A stretch of 15,770 nucleotides of DNA from CAYYVJ01 sp964475115 (GCA_964475115.1 CAYYVJ010000049.1:1-15770); one strand, 5' to 3'. Shown: positions 1 through 7,590, counted from the stretch's first letter. Numbers and translations are program-made. Notes: generated from the letters alone by a model not told the origin.

Positions 1-55
1 GCAGACTGTAAATCTGTTATCGACGATTTCGAAGGTTCGAATCCTTCTCCATCCA
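1..55 (+). tRNA. tRNA-Tyr (anticodon GUA), 5' end cut off by window
   Basis: The window opens at the anticodon arm. Stem GCAGA (1-5), loop CTGTAAA (6-12) and stem TCTGT (13-17) place GTA at anticodon positions 34-36. A long class II variable arm follows at 18-30, then the T arm GAAGG/TTCGAAT/CCTTC (31-47), the 3' acceptor strand TCCATCC (48-54) and discriminator A55. A long variable arm with a GUA anticodon fits tyrosine and excludes serine and leucine. CCA is not encoded (GTT follows), so the tail must be added after transcription. The acceptor 5' strand and D arm lie upstream of the window. Confidence 0.93.
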
Positions 56-90
56 GTTAGTATTTTAGTATTACTAATTCAATATATTAT

Positions 91-161
91 GCGGGTGTAG
101 TTCAATGGTAGAACACTAGCCTTCCAAGCTAGATACGTGGGTTCGATTCCCATCACCCGCT
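91..161 (+). tRNA. tRNA-Gly (anticodon UCC)
   Basis: A complete cloverleaf can be drawn. The acceptor is GCGGGTG (91-97) with CACCCGC (154-160). The D arm is GTTC/GAAC (100-103 and 111-114). The anticodon stem is CTAGC/GCTAG around loop CTTCCAA (121-127), giving TCC at positions 34-36. The T arm is GTGGG/TTCGATT/CCCAT (137-153). The discriminator is T161, as usual for glycine tRNAs, and CCA is not encoded. It lies 35 bases after tRNA-Tyr with a terminator right behind it, so the two are probably one transcript. It reads GGA and GGG codons. Confidence 0.96.
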
Positions 162-165
162 TCAG

Positions 166-196
166 AAACCTAACTAGAGATAGTTAGGTTTTTTAT
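166..196 (+). terminator. Intrinsic terminator of the tRNA transcript
   Basis: A 10-bp inverted repeat (arms 166-175 and 182-191, core AACCTAACT/AGTTAGGTT) has a 6-base loop and runs into a T tract. It starts 5 bases after the mature end of tRNA-Gly, so it ends the tRNA-Tyr/tRNA-Gly transcript. Confidence 0.85.
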
Positions 197-220
197 TGAT
201 ATAATCACAGAAAAAGCGAT

Positions 221-261
221 AAAAAGAAGGCCTTTGTAAAAATCCAAAAGTCCTTCTTTTT
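221..261 (-). terminator. Intrinsic terminator after the N-acetyltransferase gene
   Basis: Arms AAAAAGAAGG (221-230) and CCTTCTTTTT (252-261) form a 10-bp stem. An inner CTTT/AAAG pairing follows after one mismatch. Read on the minus strand it has a T run at its 3' side and lies 46 bases after the acetyltransferase stop. Because the arms are A- and T-rich it may also work from the tRNA side. Confidence 0.75.
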
Positions 262-306
262 GCTCTCTTATATAAATATAATAGCACGGCCCAACATGCC
301 CACCTT

Positions 307-1077
307 CTACATCCTCAATGGTTCATCATTACCAAATAAATCGGGATCTTTTTTTAAATATTCTGTAACCATATCTGCCATAGGAGCTGCTTCACAAAGA
401 ATACAGTCTGCATCTCCAAATGTCCCTCTGTTCATAAAACCTTTTTGAGACAAGACGTCCTCCATCTTATGAAAGTGCTCTGCCACATTTATACCATTTG
501 GTTTATGATGAGGATAAACAGGTCTTTTTAGTATACTTCCATCAGGCATAACCACCGATAGATTCTTATAGGTGTTTTCAAGTCTCATTGGTATATTAAT
601 CCACTCTTCTACCCCATGTAAAAAAGTATTACGGTTAAATCCACAGCCCAAAAGCAATATCTTGGCTTTTCGATCATAAAGCTTGCCATAGCATCCCAAG
701 CGATTACATGGTGTATCGAATTTTTCTTCACCCTCTGTAAATTCTTTTGCATCCTTGCCTTTTGCAGCTAGAGAATGAGTAGGATGAAGAGAACGATAAA
801 CATCATCTCTTTTTCTAAATATCTCACCTAATATCCCTACGCAAGAAGGTTCTGTTTCAGGGTTAAAAATCGGGTATTCATCATTCATCTGTTTCCAAGT
901 ATGAGTAGGAAGAACCAAAAGACCGTCTTTTAAATATTCACTAAGTACATCTAGAACCGTATCTGCTCCACCATCTACTTCTCCTATCGCTTTCATAGAC
1001 GAATGTACTAGCAAAGTATCTTCTGGCTTAACTCCTAATTCCTTAATTTGATTTAATAATGCTTCTTTTGTATACAT
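307..1077 (-). CDS. AAC(3)-family aminoglycoside N-acetyltransferase-like protein
   Basis: The 256-residue product belongs to the AAC(3)/YokD-type antibiotic N-acetyltransferase family, which moves an acetyl group from acetyl-CoA to an amine. Family hallmarks seen are LVHSS (residues 23-27), LPTHT (56-60), RSLHPTHSLAAKG (95-107), with the histidines typical of the active site, and LLGCGFNRNTFLHGVE (142-157). There is no signal peptide, so it is cytoplasmic. The start at 1077 is chosen because AAGGG lies 8 bases upstream; an in-frame ATG at 1119 would overlap the amylase gene and add a lysine/arginine-rich stretch with no family match. It follows the GH13 gene by 23 bases and is probably co-transcribed. 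Chromosomal members of this family often do not confer aminoglycoside resistance, so the substrate is unknown. Confidence 0.88.
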   Translation of the reverse strand: MYTKEALLNQIKELGVKPEDTLLVHSSMKAIGEVDGGADTVLDVLSEYLKDGLLVLPTHTWKQMNDEYPIFNPETEPSCVGILGEIFRKRDDVYRSLHPTHSLAAKGKDAKEFTEGEEKFDTPCNRLGCYGKLYDRKAKILLLGCGFNRNTFLHGVEEWINIPMRLENTYKNLSVVMPDGSILKRPVYPHHKPNGINVAEHFHKMEDVLSQKGFMNRGTFGDADCILCEAAPMADMVTEYLKKDPDLFGNDEPLRM

Positions 1078-1100
1078 TTTCTTTTCCCTTTTCCTTCTTT

Positions 1101-3143
1101 CTAAATTATTTTTTTGCAAAATACCATAGAAGATATAGGAGGAATCTCTACTTTTAGATGATAGCTCGTAACTATAAAGTCCATCTTTCCCACATTATAA
1201 CCAACTTTATTTGTCATGATTAGACGCTGCATAACATCTCCATCATCTATCCCTATTTCCCACACAGGTATATCAATTTTCTTACTCTCATTACTATTAT
1301 TTACTACAACCACTAATTTATTATCTTCATAAAATCTGCCATAAGATAGTACATCTTTTTCTCCTAGCAAATCCTTATAAGAACCTTTGATTAGCCCTTT
1401 ATTTTCTTTATGGATTTTAATAATATCCTTATGAAATTCAATTAACTCAAAATCCTCATTGCCCCAAGGATACGTTCTTCGATTGTCTGGATCAGTCCAT
1501 CCGCATAGACCTGCTTCGTCACCATAATAAATGGTAGGCGCTCCAGGCCAAGTCATCTGCATAACAACCGCAGCACGAAAAACTCCCTTGTCAATTCCTT
1601 TTTCAGCTTCCTCAGACCCTAGGGTTCCCACTCTTCCTACTAATTGATTGGTTCTAGTTAAAAACCTGGAATGATCATGATTGGATAACTCATTCATTGC
1701 GATACGAAGAGGTTGCCCTCCTAATTTAGGCATGTTCATTCTCATTGATTCAAAAAAGTACTCATAATTACCTAAAAGGTTCTTTTTATATGCATCACTA
1801 TGCTTCTCTATACCTGTTAAAAACCACGTAATTGGCTCCATAAAGGCATCATAGTTCATAACCGTATCCCATTCATCACCTTTTAACCAACTGCTCGGAT
1901 CTCCGTAATGTTCTGCCAAAATAATGGCATCTGGATTGCTCTCTTTAACTGCTTTTCTAAATTTTTTCCAAAACTGATGGTTATATTCGTTACTATAACC
2001 TAAATCCGCTGCTACATCTAGTCTCCATCCATCGACATTAAATGGTGGTGAAACCCACTTCTTGGCAACTCGGATCACTTCCTGCTGCAATTCTTTGGAC
2101 TCTTCAAAATTCAGCTTAGGTAAGGTGTCATGTCCCCACCACCCTTCATAACTTTCATTATAAGGCCATTTCTCTTCATCATGGAAATTAAAGTAATTTT
2201 TATAGGGGCTCTCCTTTGAAATATAAGCACCCTTTTCATATTCTGCTTCATTCTCATAAATCTGTTCCCTATCTAACCATTTATTAAAGGAACCACAATG
2301 ATTAAATACACCATCTAAGATGACTTTCATTCCTCTTTTATGAACTTCTTCTACCAATTCAATAAACAATCTATTACTTGCTTCCAAGTTCGCCTTATCC
2401 GTGACTCTTTTTATATATTTACTTGCATCTTTGTTTTTACTTTTGGAATTCGCTAAAGGCTCTCCACCATCATTTACTATCTTTCCAAAATGAGGATCAA
2501 CATAGTCATAATCCTGTATGTCGTACTTATGGTTAGAAGGCGAGACAAAAATAGGATTAAAGTAAATGACCTCAACACCTAACTCCTCCAAATAATCCAA
2601 TTTGTCTAGTACTCCTTGCAAATCACCTCCATAAAACTCACGAACCCCCATTGTTTCTGGGTACTTGCTCCAATCAGACACACTTGTAATTCCCTCATCA
2701 ATATAAACATATTCAAGATTTACAGGGTCATTTGATTTATCCCCATTATAGAAGCGCTCTACAAAAATTTGATAAAAAACAGCTCCCTCTGCCCATTCTG
2801 GAGTCTTAAAGCCCGGAATAATTTCAAAATCATATTTTCTTTGCTGTTTTGTAGATGGACCAATTCTATTATAAAAACAAGTTTTACCCTCACCTACCAC
2901 TTCAAAATAGTAGGTGAGAGGCTCGTTCTCTATCTGCAACCGAACCTTATAATAGTCAAATATGCCTATGGTTGAATCTTTCTCCATCACTTTTCTTTCT
3001 TTTGGAGAAACAAAATAAATTGCTGCAACGTTATCTTTTAAACCACGAAAATAAACAGTCACCTCACCATTTACATCTGGCCTAGCTGGCTGTCTATATT
3101 TTTCTGTCTCATCACTAAATAAAGCTCTTATATTTAATTCCAT
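1101..3143 (-). CDS. GH13 alpha-amylase family enzyme, neopullulanase/cyclomaltodextrinase-like
   Basis: The 680-residue enzyme has an N-terminal beta domain of the kind seen in neopullulanases (about 1-110), a GH13 barrel (about 115-580) and a C-terminal beta domain. The conserved regions are DGVFNH (277-282), GWRLDVAAD with nucleophile D376, ILAEH with acid/base E411, and LSNHDH with N488-H489-D490. Region V reads LPKLN (341-345), close to the MPKLN signature of the neopullulanase/maltogenic amylase/cyclomaltodextrinase group (GH13_20). No signal peptide is seen, so it probably cleaves imported maltodextrins or cyclodextrins in the cytoplasm. Its start has only a weak ribosome binding site (GGTG about 10 bases upstream), and it begins 44 bases after comFB, so it may depend on the comFB transcript. 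Exact specificity cannot be read from sequence. Confidence 0.93.
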   Translation of the reverse strand: MELNIRALFSDETEKYRQPARPDVNGEVTVYFRGLKDNVAAIYFVSPKERKVMEKDSTIGIFDYYKVRLQIENEPLTYYFEVVGEGKTCFYNRIGPSTKQQRKYDFEIIPGFKTPEWAEGAVFYQIFVERFYNGDKSNDPVNLEYVYIDEGITSVSDWSKYPETMGVREFYGGDLQGVLDKLDYLEELGVEVIYFNPIFVSPSNHKYDIQDYDYVDPHFGKIVNDGGEPLANSKSKNKDASKYIKRVTDKANLEASNRLFIELVEEVHKRGMKVILDGVFNHCGSFNKWLDREQIYENEAEYEKGAYISKESPYKNYFNFHDEEKWPYNESYEGWWGHDTLPKLNFEESKELQQEVIRVAKKWVSPPFNVDGWRLDVAADLGYSNEYNHQFWKKFRKAVKESNPDAIILAEHYGDPSSWLKGDEWDTVMNYDAFMEPITWFLTGIEKHSDAYKKNLLGNYEYFFESMRMNMPKLGGQPLRIAMNELSNHDHSRFLTRTNQLVGRVGTLGSEEAEKGIDKGVFRAAVVMQMTWPGAPTIYYGDEAGLCGWTDPDNRRTYPWGNEDFELIEFHKDIIKIHKENKGLIKGSYKDLLGEKDVLSYGRFYEDNKLVVVVNNSNESKKIDIPVWEIGIDDGDVMQRLIMTNKVGYNVGKMDFIVTSYHLKVEIPPISSMVFCKKII

Positions 3144-3187
3144 ATTTCAAATACACCATCTATCTCATTTTATATATTATTATGATA

Positions 3188-3454
3188 TTAATCATGCCTT
3201 GGTTTTTCTTTTACTATTTTTGCTGCTTTTGCTAACGCTGTTAAAATCTCAGCTTCTTTTTCAATTGATAATTCATCGATTCTAGCATAAACTTCACCCT
3301 TTTGTGTCACAACATACTTTGTAGGTAATTCATTTAACGCTAATGCAATCACGTCATTTTTACACTGAGCACATTTACAACATTCAAGAGCATTCCAAAC
3401 TTCGCTTATTTTGTTTAATACCAAATATTCCATAACATTTTTGTATGCATTCAT
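3188..3454 (-). CDS. comFB: ComFB family protein
   Basis: The 88-residue protein has the ComFB (late competence development) pattern. After an N-terminal helix comes a cysteine cluster, C25, C26, C28 and C31 (ECCKCAQCKNDV), then ALNELPTKYVVTQKGEVYARI (about 39-59), the family's most conserved stretch. B. subtilis ComFB sits in the comF operon but has no clear role in DNA uptake. Cyanobacterial homologues have been reported as cyclic-di-GMP receptors. Here comF helicase genes are absent from the neighbourhood and the next gene is a GH13 enzyme, so a signalling or regulatory role is as likely as competence (inference). The start is supported by AGGAAGGGG 7 bases upstream and by a good promoter. 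Confidence 0.85.
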   Translation of the reverse strand: MNAYKNVMEYLVLNKISEVWNALECCKCAQCKNDVIALALNELPTKYVVTQKGEVYARIDELSIEKEAEILTALAKAAKIVKEKPRHD

Positions 3455-3488
3455 AAAGAAACCCCTTCCTAGGAACGATTCTATCTAT

Positions 3489-3517
3489 ATTATACAGCTA
3501 GCCCCTATAAAGCACAA
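3489..3517 (-). promoter_or_regulatory. Sigma-A-type promoter of comFB
   Basis: On the minus strand, -35 TTGTGC (3512-3517) and a perfect -10 TATAAT (3489-3494) are 17 bases apart. Transcription would start near 3482, about 28 bases before the comFB start codon. It lies downstream of the ftsH terminator, so comFB and perhaps the next two genes form their own unit. Confidence 0.7.
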
Positions 3518-3545
3518 CTTAATCTTAGCTAAAAGCTCTAGGCTT

Positions 3546-3554
3546 TTCGACACA
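3546..3554 (-). promoter_or_regulatory. Spo0A-box-like site upstream of comFB
   Basis: The minus strand reads TGTGTCGAA, 8 of 9 matches to the 0A-box consensus TTTGTCRAA and a full match to the TGTCGAA core. Its centre is about 68 bases before the predicted comFB transcription start. Binding is inferred from the motif only. Confidence 0.35.
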
Positions 3555-3571
3555 AAAGTCTATTTTTATGC

Positions 3572-3604
3572 AAAAAAAGAACAGCTGCTACAAGCTGTTC
3601 TTTT
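3572..3604 (-). terminator. Intrinsic terminator of the tilS-hpt-ftsH unit and/or candidate small RNA
   Basis: A 12-bp perfect stem (AAAAGAACAGCT at 3575-3586, AGCTGTTCTTTT at 3593-3604) with a 6-base loop is followed on the minus strand by seven T residues. The plus strand has only four T after the stem, so minus is the working direction. It lies about 195 bases after the ftsH stop. Confidence 0.85.
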
Positions 3605-3671
3605 AGGAGAAGGTATTTCGTTTCTTATGGGGTGTAGCAAAAACTATATAATGTATTGGGGGGGTTTACAT
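3572..3671 (-). ncRNA. Candidate C-rich small RNA between ftsH and comFB
   Basis: An extended -10 (TGCTATAAT, 3677-3685) precedes a region of about 100 bases that ends in a strong terminator. The minus-strand RNA would start with hairpin AAUGUA/UACAUU (arms 3667-3672 and 3650-3655), whose 11-base loop carries seven C residues. Then come GCUACACCCC and ACCUUCUCCU in apparently single-stranded sequence, then the terminator. The terminator loop UGUAGC (3587-3592) is exactly complementary to upstream GCUACA (3633-3638). C-rich exposed motifs resemble Firmicute small RNAs of the RsaE type, which pair with Shine-Dalgarno sequences; that link is analogy. No terminator is seen between ftsH and this region, so it could instead be a processed ftsH 3' untranslated region. 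No coding potential was recognised. Confidence 0.45.
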
Positions 3672-3676
3672 TTATT

Positions 3677-3685
3677 ATTATAGCA
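3677..3685 (-). promoter_or_regulatory. Extended -10 promoter element for the candidate small RNA
   Basis: The minus strand reads TGCTATAAT, a full extended -10 (TGnTATAAT). No good -35 is seen at 16-18 bases upstream. Extended -10 promoters can work without one. Confidence 0.45.
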
Positions 3686-3734
3686 TTTGCACTTCTAAAA
3701 GTGTGCACAAACTTTAATGTCTAACCAAAAAGTT

Positions 3735-3743
3735 TTTGTCGAA
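3735..3743 (+). promoter_or_regulatory. Spo0A-box-like site downstream of ftsH
   Basis: TTTGTCGAA matches the 0A-box consensus TTTGTCRAA at all nine positions. It is not part of a -35 hexamer, unlike several weaker hits. Its centre is about 69 bases upstream of the predicted small RNA start, almost the same offset as the comFB box. Confidence 0.4.
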
Positions 3744-3797
3744 AATCACTCTTTTGAATTTTACCCTATTATGTTTTTATGTTATTTTAAACAATTT

Positions 3798-5603
3798 TTA
3801 TGCAAATAAAGTCTCAAATTCTTCTCGACCTATTTTTTCTTTTTCTAACAAAAGTTCTGCACATTTATGAAGAATGTCTTTGTTATCTGTCAACAGTTCC
3901 TTTGCCTTTGCATAGCATTCGTCCACAATTCGCTTCACTTCACTGTCAATTAAAGCTGCTGTGTTCTCAGCATAACTTCTAGTATGTGCTAGATCGCGTC
4001 CAATAAAGACTTCATCCTCATCACTTCCATAATGTATCAGACCAACTGCTTCTGACATACCATATTTCGTAATCATTGATCTTGCAATAGCAGTAGCTTG
4101 CTTAATATCTTGAGAGGCACCTGTTGTAATATCATCAAATATCATTTCTTCTGCTATTCTTCCACCTAAGTCAACCATAATATCTTGAAGCATACGTCCT
4201 CTGGTATTAAATATTTCATCTTTTTCCGGAAGCGGCATAGTATAACCCGCTGCTCCAATTCCAGTTGGAATAATTGATACAGAATATACTGGTCCAACAT
4301 CTGGTAGAAGATGAAATAAAATCGCATGACCTGCTTCATGATATGCTGTTATCTTCTTTTCTTTATCTGAAATAACACGGCTGCGTTTTTCTACACCGAT
4401 ACCCACTTTTATGAAAGAACTTTTAATATCTTCTTGCATAATATAACTACGGCTAGATTTTGCTGCCAATATAGCTGATTCATTTAATAAGTTTTCTAAA
4501 TCTGCTCCTGTAAACCCTGCGGTTGTACGAGCTATCTGTGGTAAATCCACGTCATCACCCAAAGGTTTCCCTTTTGCATGAACTGCCAAGATTTCTTCAC
4601 GACCCTTAACATCAGGTCTTCCAACCATTACTTTTCTATCAAAACGTCCTGGACGTAAAATTGCCGGATCTAAAATATCAACTCGGTTGGTAGCTGACAT
4701 AACAATGATGCCTTCATTTACTCCAAATCCATCCATTTCCACTAATAACTGATTTAGAGTTTGCTCTCTTTCATCATGTCCACCACCCATGCCTGTTCCT
4801 CTTCTACGTGCAACGGCATCAATTTCATCGATAAAAACAATACAAGGGTGGTTTTTCTTAGCTTCTTCGAATAAGTCTCTTACACGTGAAGCGCCTACAC
4901 CTACAAACATTTCCACAAAATCAGAACCAGAGATACTGAAAAATGGCACTCCTGCTTCTCCTGCTACTGCTTTTGCAAGAAGAGTCTTTCCTGTTCCCGG
5001 AGGTCCCACCAAAAGCACTCCTTTTGGTATTCTCGCACCTACTTGAATATATTTCTTAGGTGACTTAAGAAAATCTACAACTTCTCTCAATTCCTCTTTC
5101 TCTTCATCTAAACCTGCCACATTTTTAAAAGTAACCTTTTTCATGCTATCTGTTACAAGTTTAGCACGGCTTTTTCCAAAGTTCATCACTTTGCTATTGC
5201 CGCCTCCAGCTGCTTGATTATTCATTAAAGAGAAAAACACAATAACCACTACCAAGGCTATAAGGAAAGGCAATATTGATGTCAAAAAGAAACTTTCTCT
5301 TTCCACATCACCTTGTCCATATTCCATACCATACTCATTCAAATCTGTAATGACTACATTTACATCCGATACATAAAAACTTTCACGTGTATCTTGACCA
5401 ATGACTATCTCCACTTGACCGGTAGGAACTTCTTTGTTTTGTCTAATAAAAACGGAAGAAACTTCTCCTGCTTCTAACGATGCAACAAAATTTGCGTAGT
5501 TATAACTATTTTCATCTGTAATATCTTGTGTTGCCCACCACATAGCAAAAAATACTAAGGCCATAATTACAAGGTAAACGCCTAAACCTTTTGATTTCAA
5601 CAA
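3798..5603 (-). CDS. ftsH: ATP-dependent zinc metalloprotease FtsH
   Basis: The 601-residue membrane-anchored AAA+ protease degrades misfolded membrane proteins and selected regulators. Two membrane segments (about 8-25 and 104-127) flank an extracellular domain. The AAA+ module has Walker A GPPGTGKT (200-207), Walker B IVFIDEID (255-262) and second-region-of-homology arginines in ILRPGRFDR (315-323). The protease has the zinc motif HEAGH (422-426) and the third ligand D499 in TTGASQD. It is somewhat shorter at the C terminus than B. subtilis FtsH. The start uses TTG: two TTG codons occur in tandem (5601-5603 and 5598-5600), 5 and 8 bases after AGGAGG, so the first residue is ambiguous by one. 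It is the last gene of tilS-hpt-ftsH, 25 bases after hpt. Confidence 0.98.
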   Translation of the reverse strand: MLKSKGLGVYLVIMALVFFAMWWATQDITDENSYNYANFVASLEAGEVSSVFIRQNKEVPTGQVEIVIGQDTRESFYVSDVNVVITDLNEYGMEYGQGDVERESFFLTSILPFLIALVVVIVFFSLMNNQAAGGGNSKVMNFGKSRAKLVTDSMKKVTFKNVAGLDEEKEELREVVDFLKSPKKYIQVGARIPKGVLLVGPPGTGKTLLAKAVAGEAGVPFFSISGSDFVEMFVGVGASRVRDLFEEAKKNHPCIVFIDEIDAVARRRGTGMGGGHDEREQTLNQLLVEMDGFGVNEGIIVMSATNRVDILDPAILRPGRFDRKVMVGRPDVKGREEILAVHAKGKPLGDDVDLPQIARTTAGFTGADLENLLNESAILAAKSSRSYIMQEDIKSSFIKVGIGVEKRSRVISDKEKKITAYHEAGHAILFHLLPDVGPVYSVSIIPTGIGAAGYTMPLPEKDEIFNTRGRMLQDIMVDLGGRIAEEMIFDDITTGASQDIKQATAIARSMITKYGMSEAVGLIHYGSDEDEVFIGRDLAHTRSYAENTAALIDSEVKRIVDECYAKAKELLTDNKDILHKCAELLLEKEKIGREEFETLFA

Positions 5604-5628
5604 ACCAACCTCCTCTCACCATATAATA

Positions 5629-6150
5629 TTATAGTTCTACGACTCCAATATATGGTAAGTTTCTATATTTTTGATCATAATCTAAACCATAACCAACAAC
5701 AAACTCGTCTGGTATATTAAACCCAACATAATCTACTTTTACATCTGATACTCTACGTTCTGGTTTGTCTAATAAGGTACAAAGTTTTATTGAATTTGGA
5801 TTTCTCTTATATAGAATTTCTATGAGGTAACTTAATGTTCTTCCAGAATCAATGATATCCTCTACAATTAAAACATCTTTACCATCTAAAGGATCATCAA
5901 GGTCTTTGATTATTTTCACTACTCCACTAGATTTTGTTCCAGCACCATAACTTGATACAGACATGAAATCCATTGTTACAGGCACTGTAATTCTCTTTGC
6001 CAATTCACAGGTAATGAAAACTCCACCCTTTAAAATACAAATTAAATGAATTGATTTGCCTTCATAATCTTTACTGATTTTCTTTCCGATCTCTTCTATC
6101 TTTTTATTTACTTCCTCTTCTGATAATAATACTCTAATGTTGTGTGACAT
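5629..6150 (-). CDS. hpt: Hypoxanthine phosphoribosyltransferase
   Basis: The 173-residue enzyme of purine salvage makes IMP or GMP from hypoxanthine or guanine and PRPP. It shows the PRPP-binding motif VEDIIDSGRT (about 96-105), the upstream LKGG loop (40-43) and the family-typical DKPERR and FVVGYGLDYDQKYRNLPYIG near the C terminus. The start at 6150 is chosen because GGAGG lies 8 bases upstream; an ATG at 6165 lacks this. The gene begins inside the end of tilS (17-base overlap), which suggests translational coupling. The tilS-hpt-ftsH order is conserved across Firmicutes. In B. subtilis, HprT and TilS have been reported to act together in activating ftsH transcription; whether that holds here is unknown. 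Confidence 0.97.
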   Translation of the reverse strand: MSHNIRVLLSEEEVNKKIEEIGKKISKDYEGKSIHLICILKGGVFITCELAKRITVPVTMDFMSVSSYGAGTKSSGVVKIIKDLDDPLDGKDVLIVEDIIDSGRTLSYLIEILYKRNPNSIKLCTLLDKPERRVSDVKVDYVGFNIPDEFVVGYGLDYDQKYRNLPYIGVVEL

Positions 6151-7561
6151 TCTTACTTCCTCCATCTATTTGTACTTTCAGAATTCGACTGGTATTTTCT
6201 GTTATCTTATATCCTTCACTAATTCTGTAACCAACTATCCATATGATATGGCTACCATCTGCTAATAACAGTATTTCATCTCTTTCATTTTGTGGAATTT
6301 TACAATCAATAAAGAAACTTTTTAATTTTTTTCTTCCACCATTTTCATTAATTTCAAAATAATCTCCTTCTTTGCGCGTTCTTAGGAGTAATTTGCCTTT
6401 TATTTTATCATAGTCAAACCATTTCGTATAGCCATTTGAAGGATTTTTTTCATATTTTTTCAGTTCATTCTCTGCTGTAGAAGTTGTTAGGTTAACTTTT
6501 AGACTCCACTTTTCATTTTTTAAAGAATATTCTTTCAACTCATCCACTATGATTAAAATCGGTTCAAATTCTTCTTTTCTATCTTCTTCTTTATTTGTTA
6601 TAAGCAAACGCTCATACTCTCTTATCCCTTTGATTCCATAGGGCAGAACTACGTACTTTCCTACTTCATTATTTACAAGAGCCAAAATACTATTAACATG
6701 ATTCGCAGAAATATTTTTTAGACTGAATGACAAAGTCTCTATACACTTACGAATAATCATCTTTTGAATAATAATATCCTCTTTTTTTAAGTCCTTTATG
6801 GAAATATAAATGTTTCCTTCTTTTGCTACTGCAAGCTTATTATATGCTTCTTCTCCTTGTTTTGTTAAATAATCATTTACTTCACGCAGATGGCTTCCCG
6901 TCATCCAAATGTGCTCCGCTGCCATAGGGTTTACTTCACTCTCTAAGAAGGGTATTAATCCCCGGCGAATCCTATTCCTCATATAATCATTGGTTAAATT
7001 TGTAGAGTCTGTGCACCAATTGATTTTATGGGAGGACAAGTAATCCTCAATCTCTGTACGGGAACAAGAGAGCAAGGGTCTGATAATATCCCCTGATACA
7101 GGTTCAATACCTTTTAGTCCTGATACCCCTGCTCCCCTGCATAAATTAAATAGTATCGTTTCTACTTGATCTCCTTTATTATGGGCAACCGCTATTTTAT
7201 TATAAGAAAACCTTTCTTTTATCTGATGAAACAAGGCGTACCTAATATTTCTCCCCGCTTCTTCTTCAGAAATTCTTTCCTCTTTTGCAATTTTTCTCAC
7301 ATCATATCTTTTCTCAAAAAAAGTAACGTCCCTGTCTTTACAAAACTTCTCTACATAAGAAGCATCTCTGTCTGCCTCTTCTTTTCGTATTCCATGATGT
7401 ACATGAACGCAGATTAATTCTATTGGTAACGTCCTTTTTATTTCAAGAAGTATAAGGAGCAGACAAATGGAATCAGCCCCTCCAGAAACACCTACTACTA
7501 TTTTATCAAAAGCCTCAAGCACACCATGTTCTTTTACATATGCCTTTACCTTCTTTATCAT
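6134..7561 (-). CDS. tilS: tRNA(Ile)-lysidine synthetase TilS
   Basis: The 475-residue enzyme joins lysine to C34 of the CAU-anticodon tRNA-Ile, so that it reads AUA and not AUG. The N-terminal PP-loop ATPase shows SGGADS (26-31), VHVHHGIR (52-59), EAGRNIRY (101-108), AHNKGDQVET (126-135), DSTN (185-188) and RNRIR (195-199). The C-terminal TilS domain is recognised by RTRKEGDYFE and the GRKKLKSFFID segment (about 395-425). An ATG at 7561 has AGGA about 7 bases upstream. It is the first gene of a three-gene unit with its own promoter. Confidence 0.97.
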   Translation of the reverse strand: MIKKVKAYVKEHGVLEAFDKIVVGVSGGADSICLLLILLEIKRTLPIELICVHVHHGIRKEEADRDASYVEKFCKDRDVTFFEKRYDVRKIAKEERISEEEAGRNIRYALFHQIKERFSYNKIAVAHNKGDQVETILFNLCRGAGVSGLKGIEPVSGDIIRPLLSCSRTEIEDYLSSHKINWCTDSTNLTNDYMRNRIRRGLIPFLESEVNPMAAEHIWMTGSHLREVNDYLTKQGEEAYNKLAVAKEGNIYISIKDLKKEDIIIQKMIIRKCIETLSFSLKNISANHVNSILALVNNEVGKYVVLPYGIKGIREYERLLITNKEEDRKEEFEPILIIVDELKEYSLKNEKWSLKVNLTTSTAENELKKYEKNPSNGYTKWFDYDKIKGKLLLRTRKEGDYFEINENGGRKKLKSFFIDCKIPQNERDEILLLADGSHIIWIVGYRISEGYKITENTSRILKVQIDGGSKNVTQH

Positions 7562-7590
7562 AGAGTTTCCTACCTTTCTTTTGTATCCTT

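Noticed and set aside
1078..1119. Longer acetyltransferase start at 1119
   Set aside because: It overlaps the amylase 3' end and gives a basic stretch unlike the family. 1077 has a ribosome binding site at proper spacing.
3144..3187. Possible separate promoter for the GH13 gene
   Set aside because: Only AT-rich -10-like strings are present, with no matching -35 and no catabolite-control site.
3532..3547. Hairpin AAAAGC/GCTTTT between the ftsH terminator and the comFB promoter
   Set aside because: The stem is short and no T tract follows on the minus strand. It may be a weak back-up terminator, but the support is too thin.
3628..3683. An 18-codon plus-strand frame (MGCSKNYIMYWGG...) with AGGAGAAGG upstream
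   Set aside because: Spacing to AGGAG is too long, and it is antisense to the candidate small RNA. A short frame is expected by chance.
4789..5046. An 85-residue plus-strand frame inside ftsH
   Set aside because: It is antisense to the Walker A/B region, where codon constraints keep the opposite strand open.
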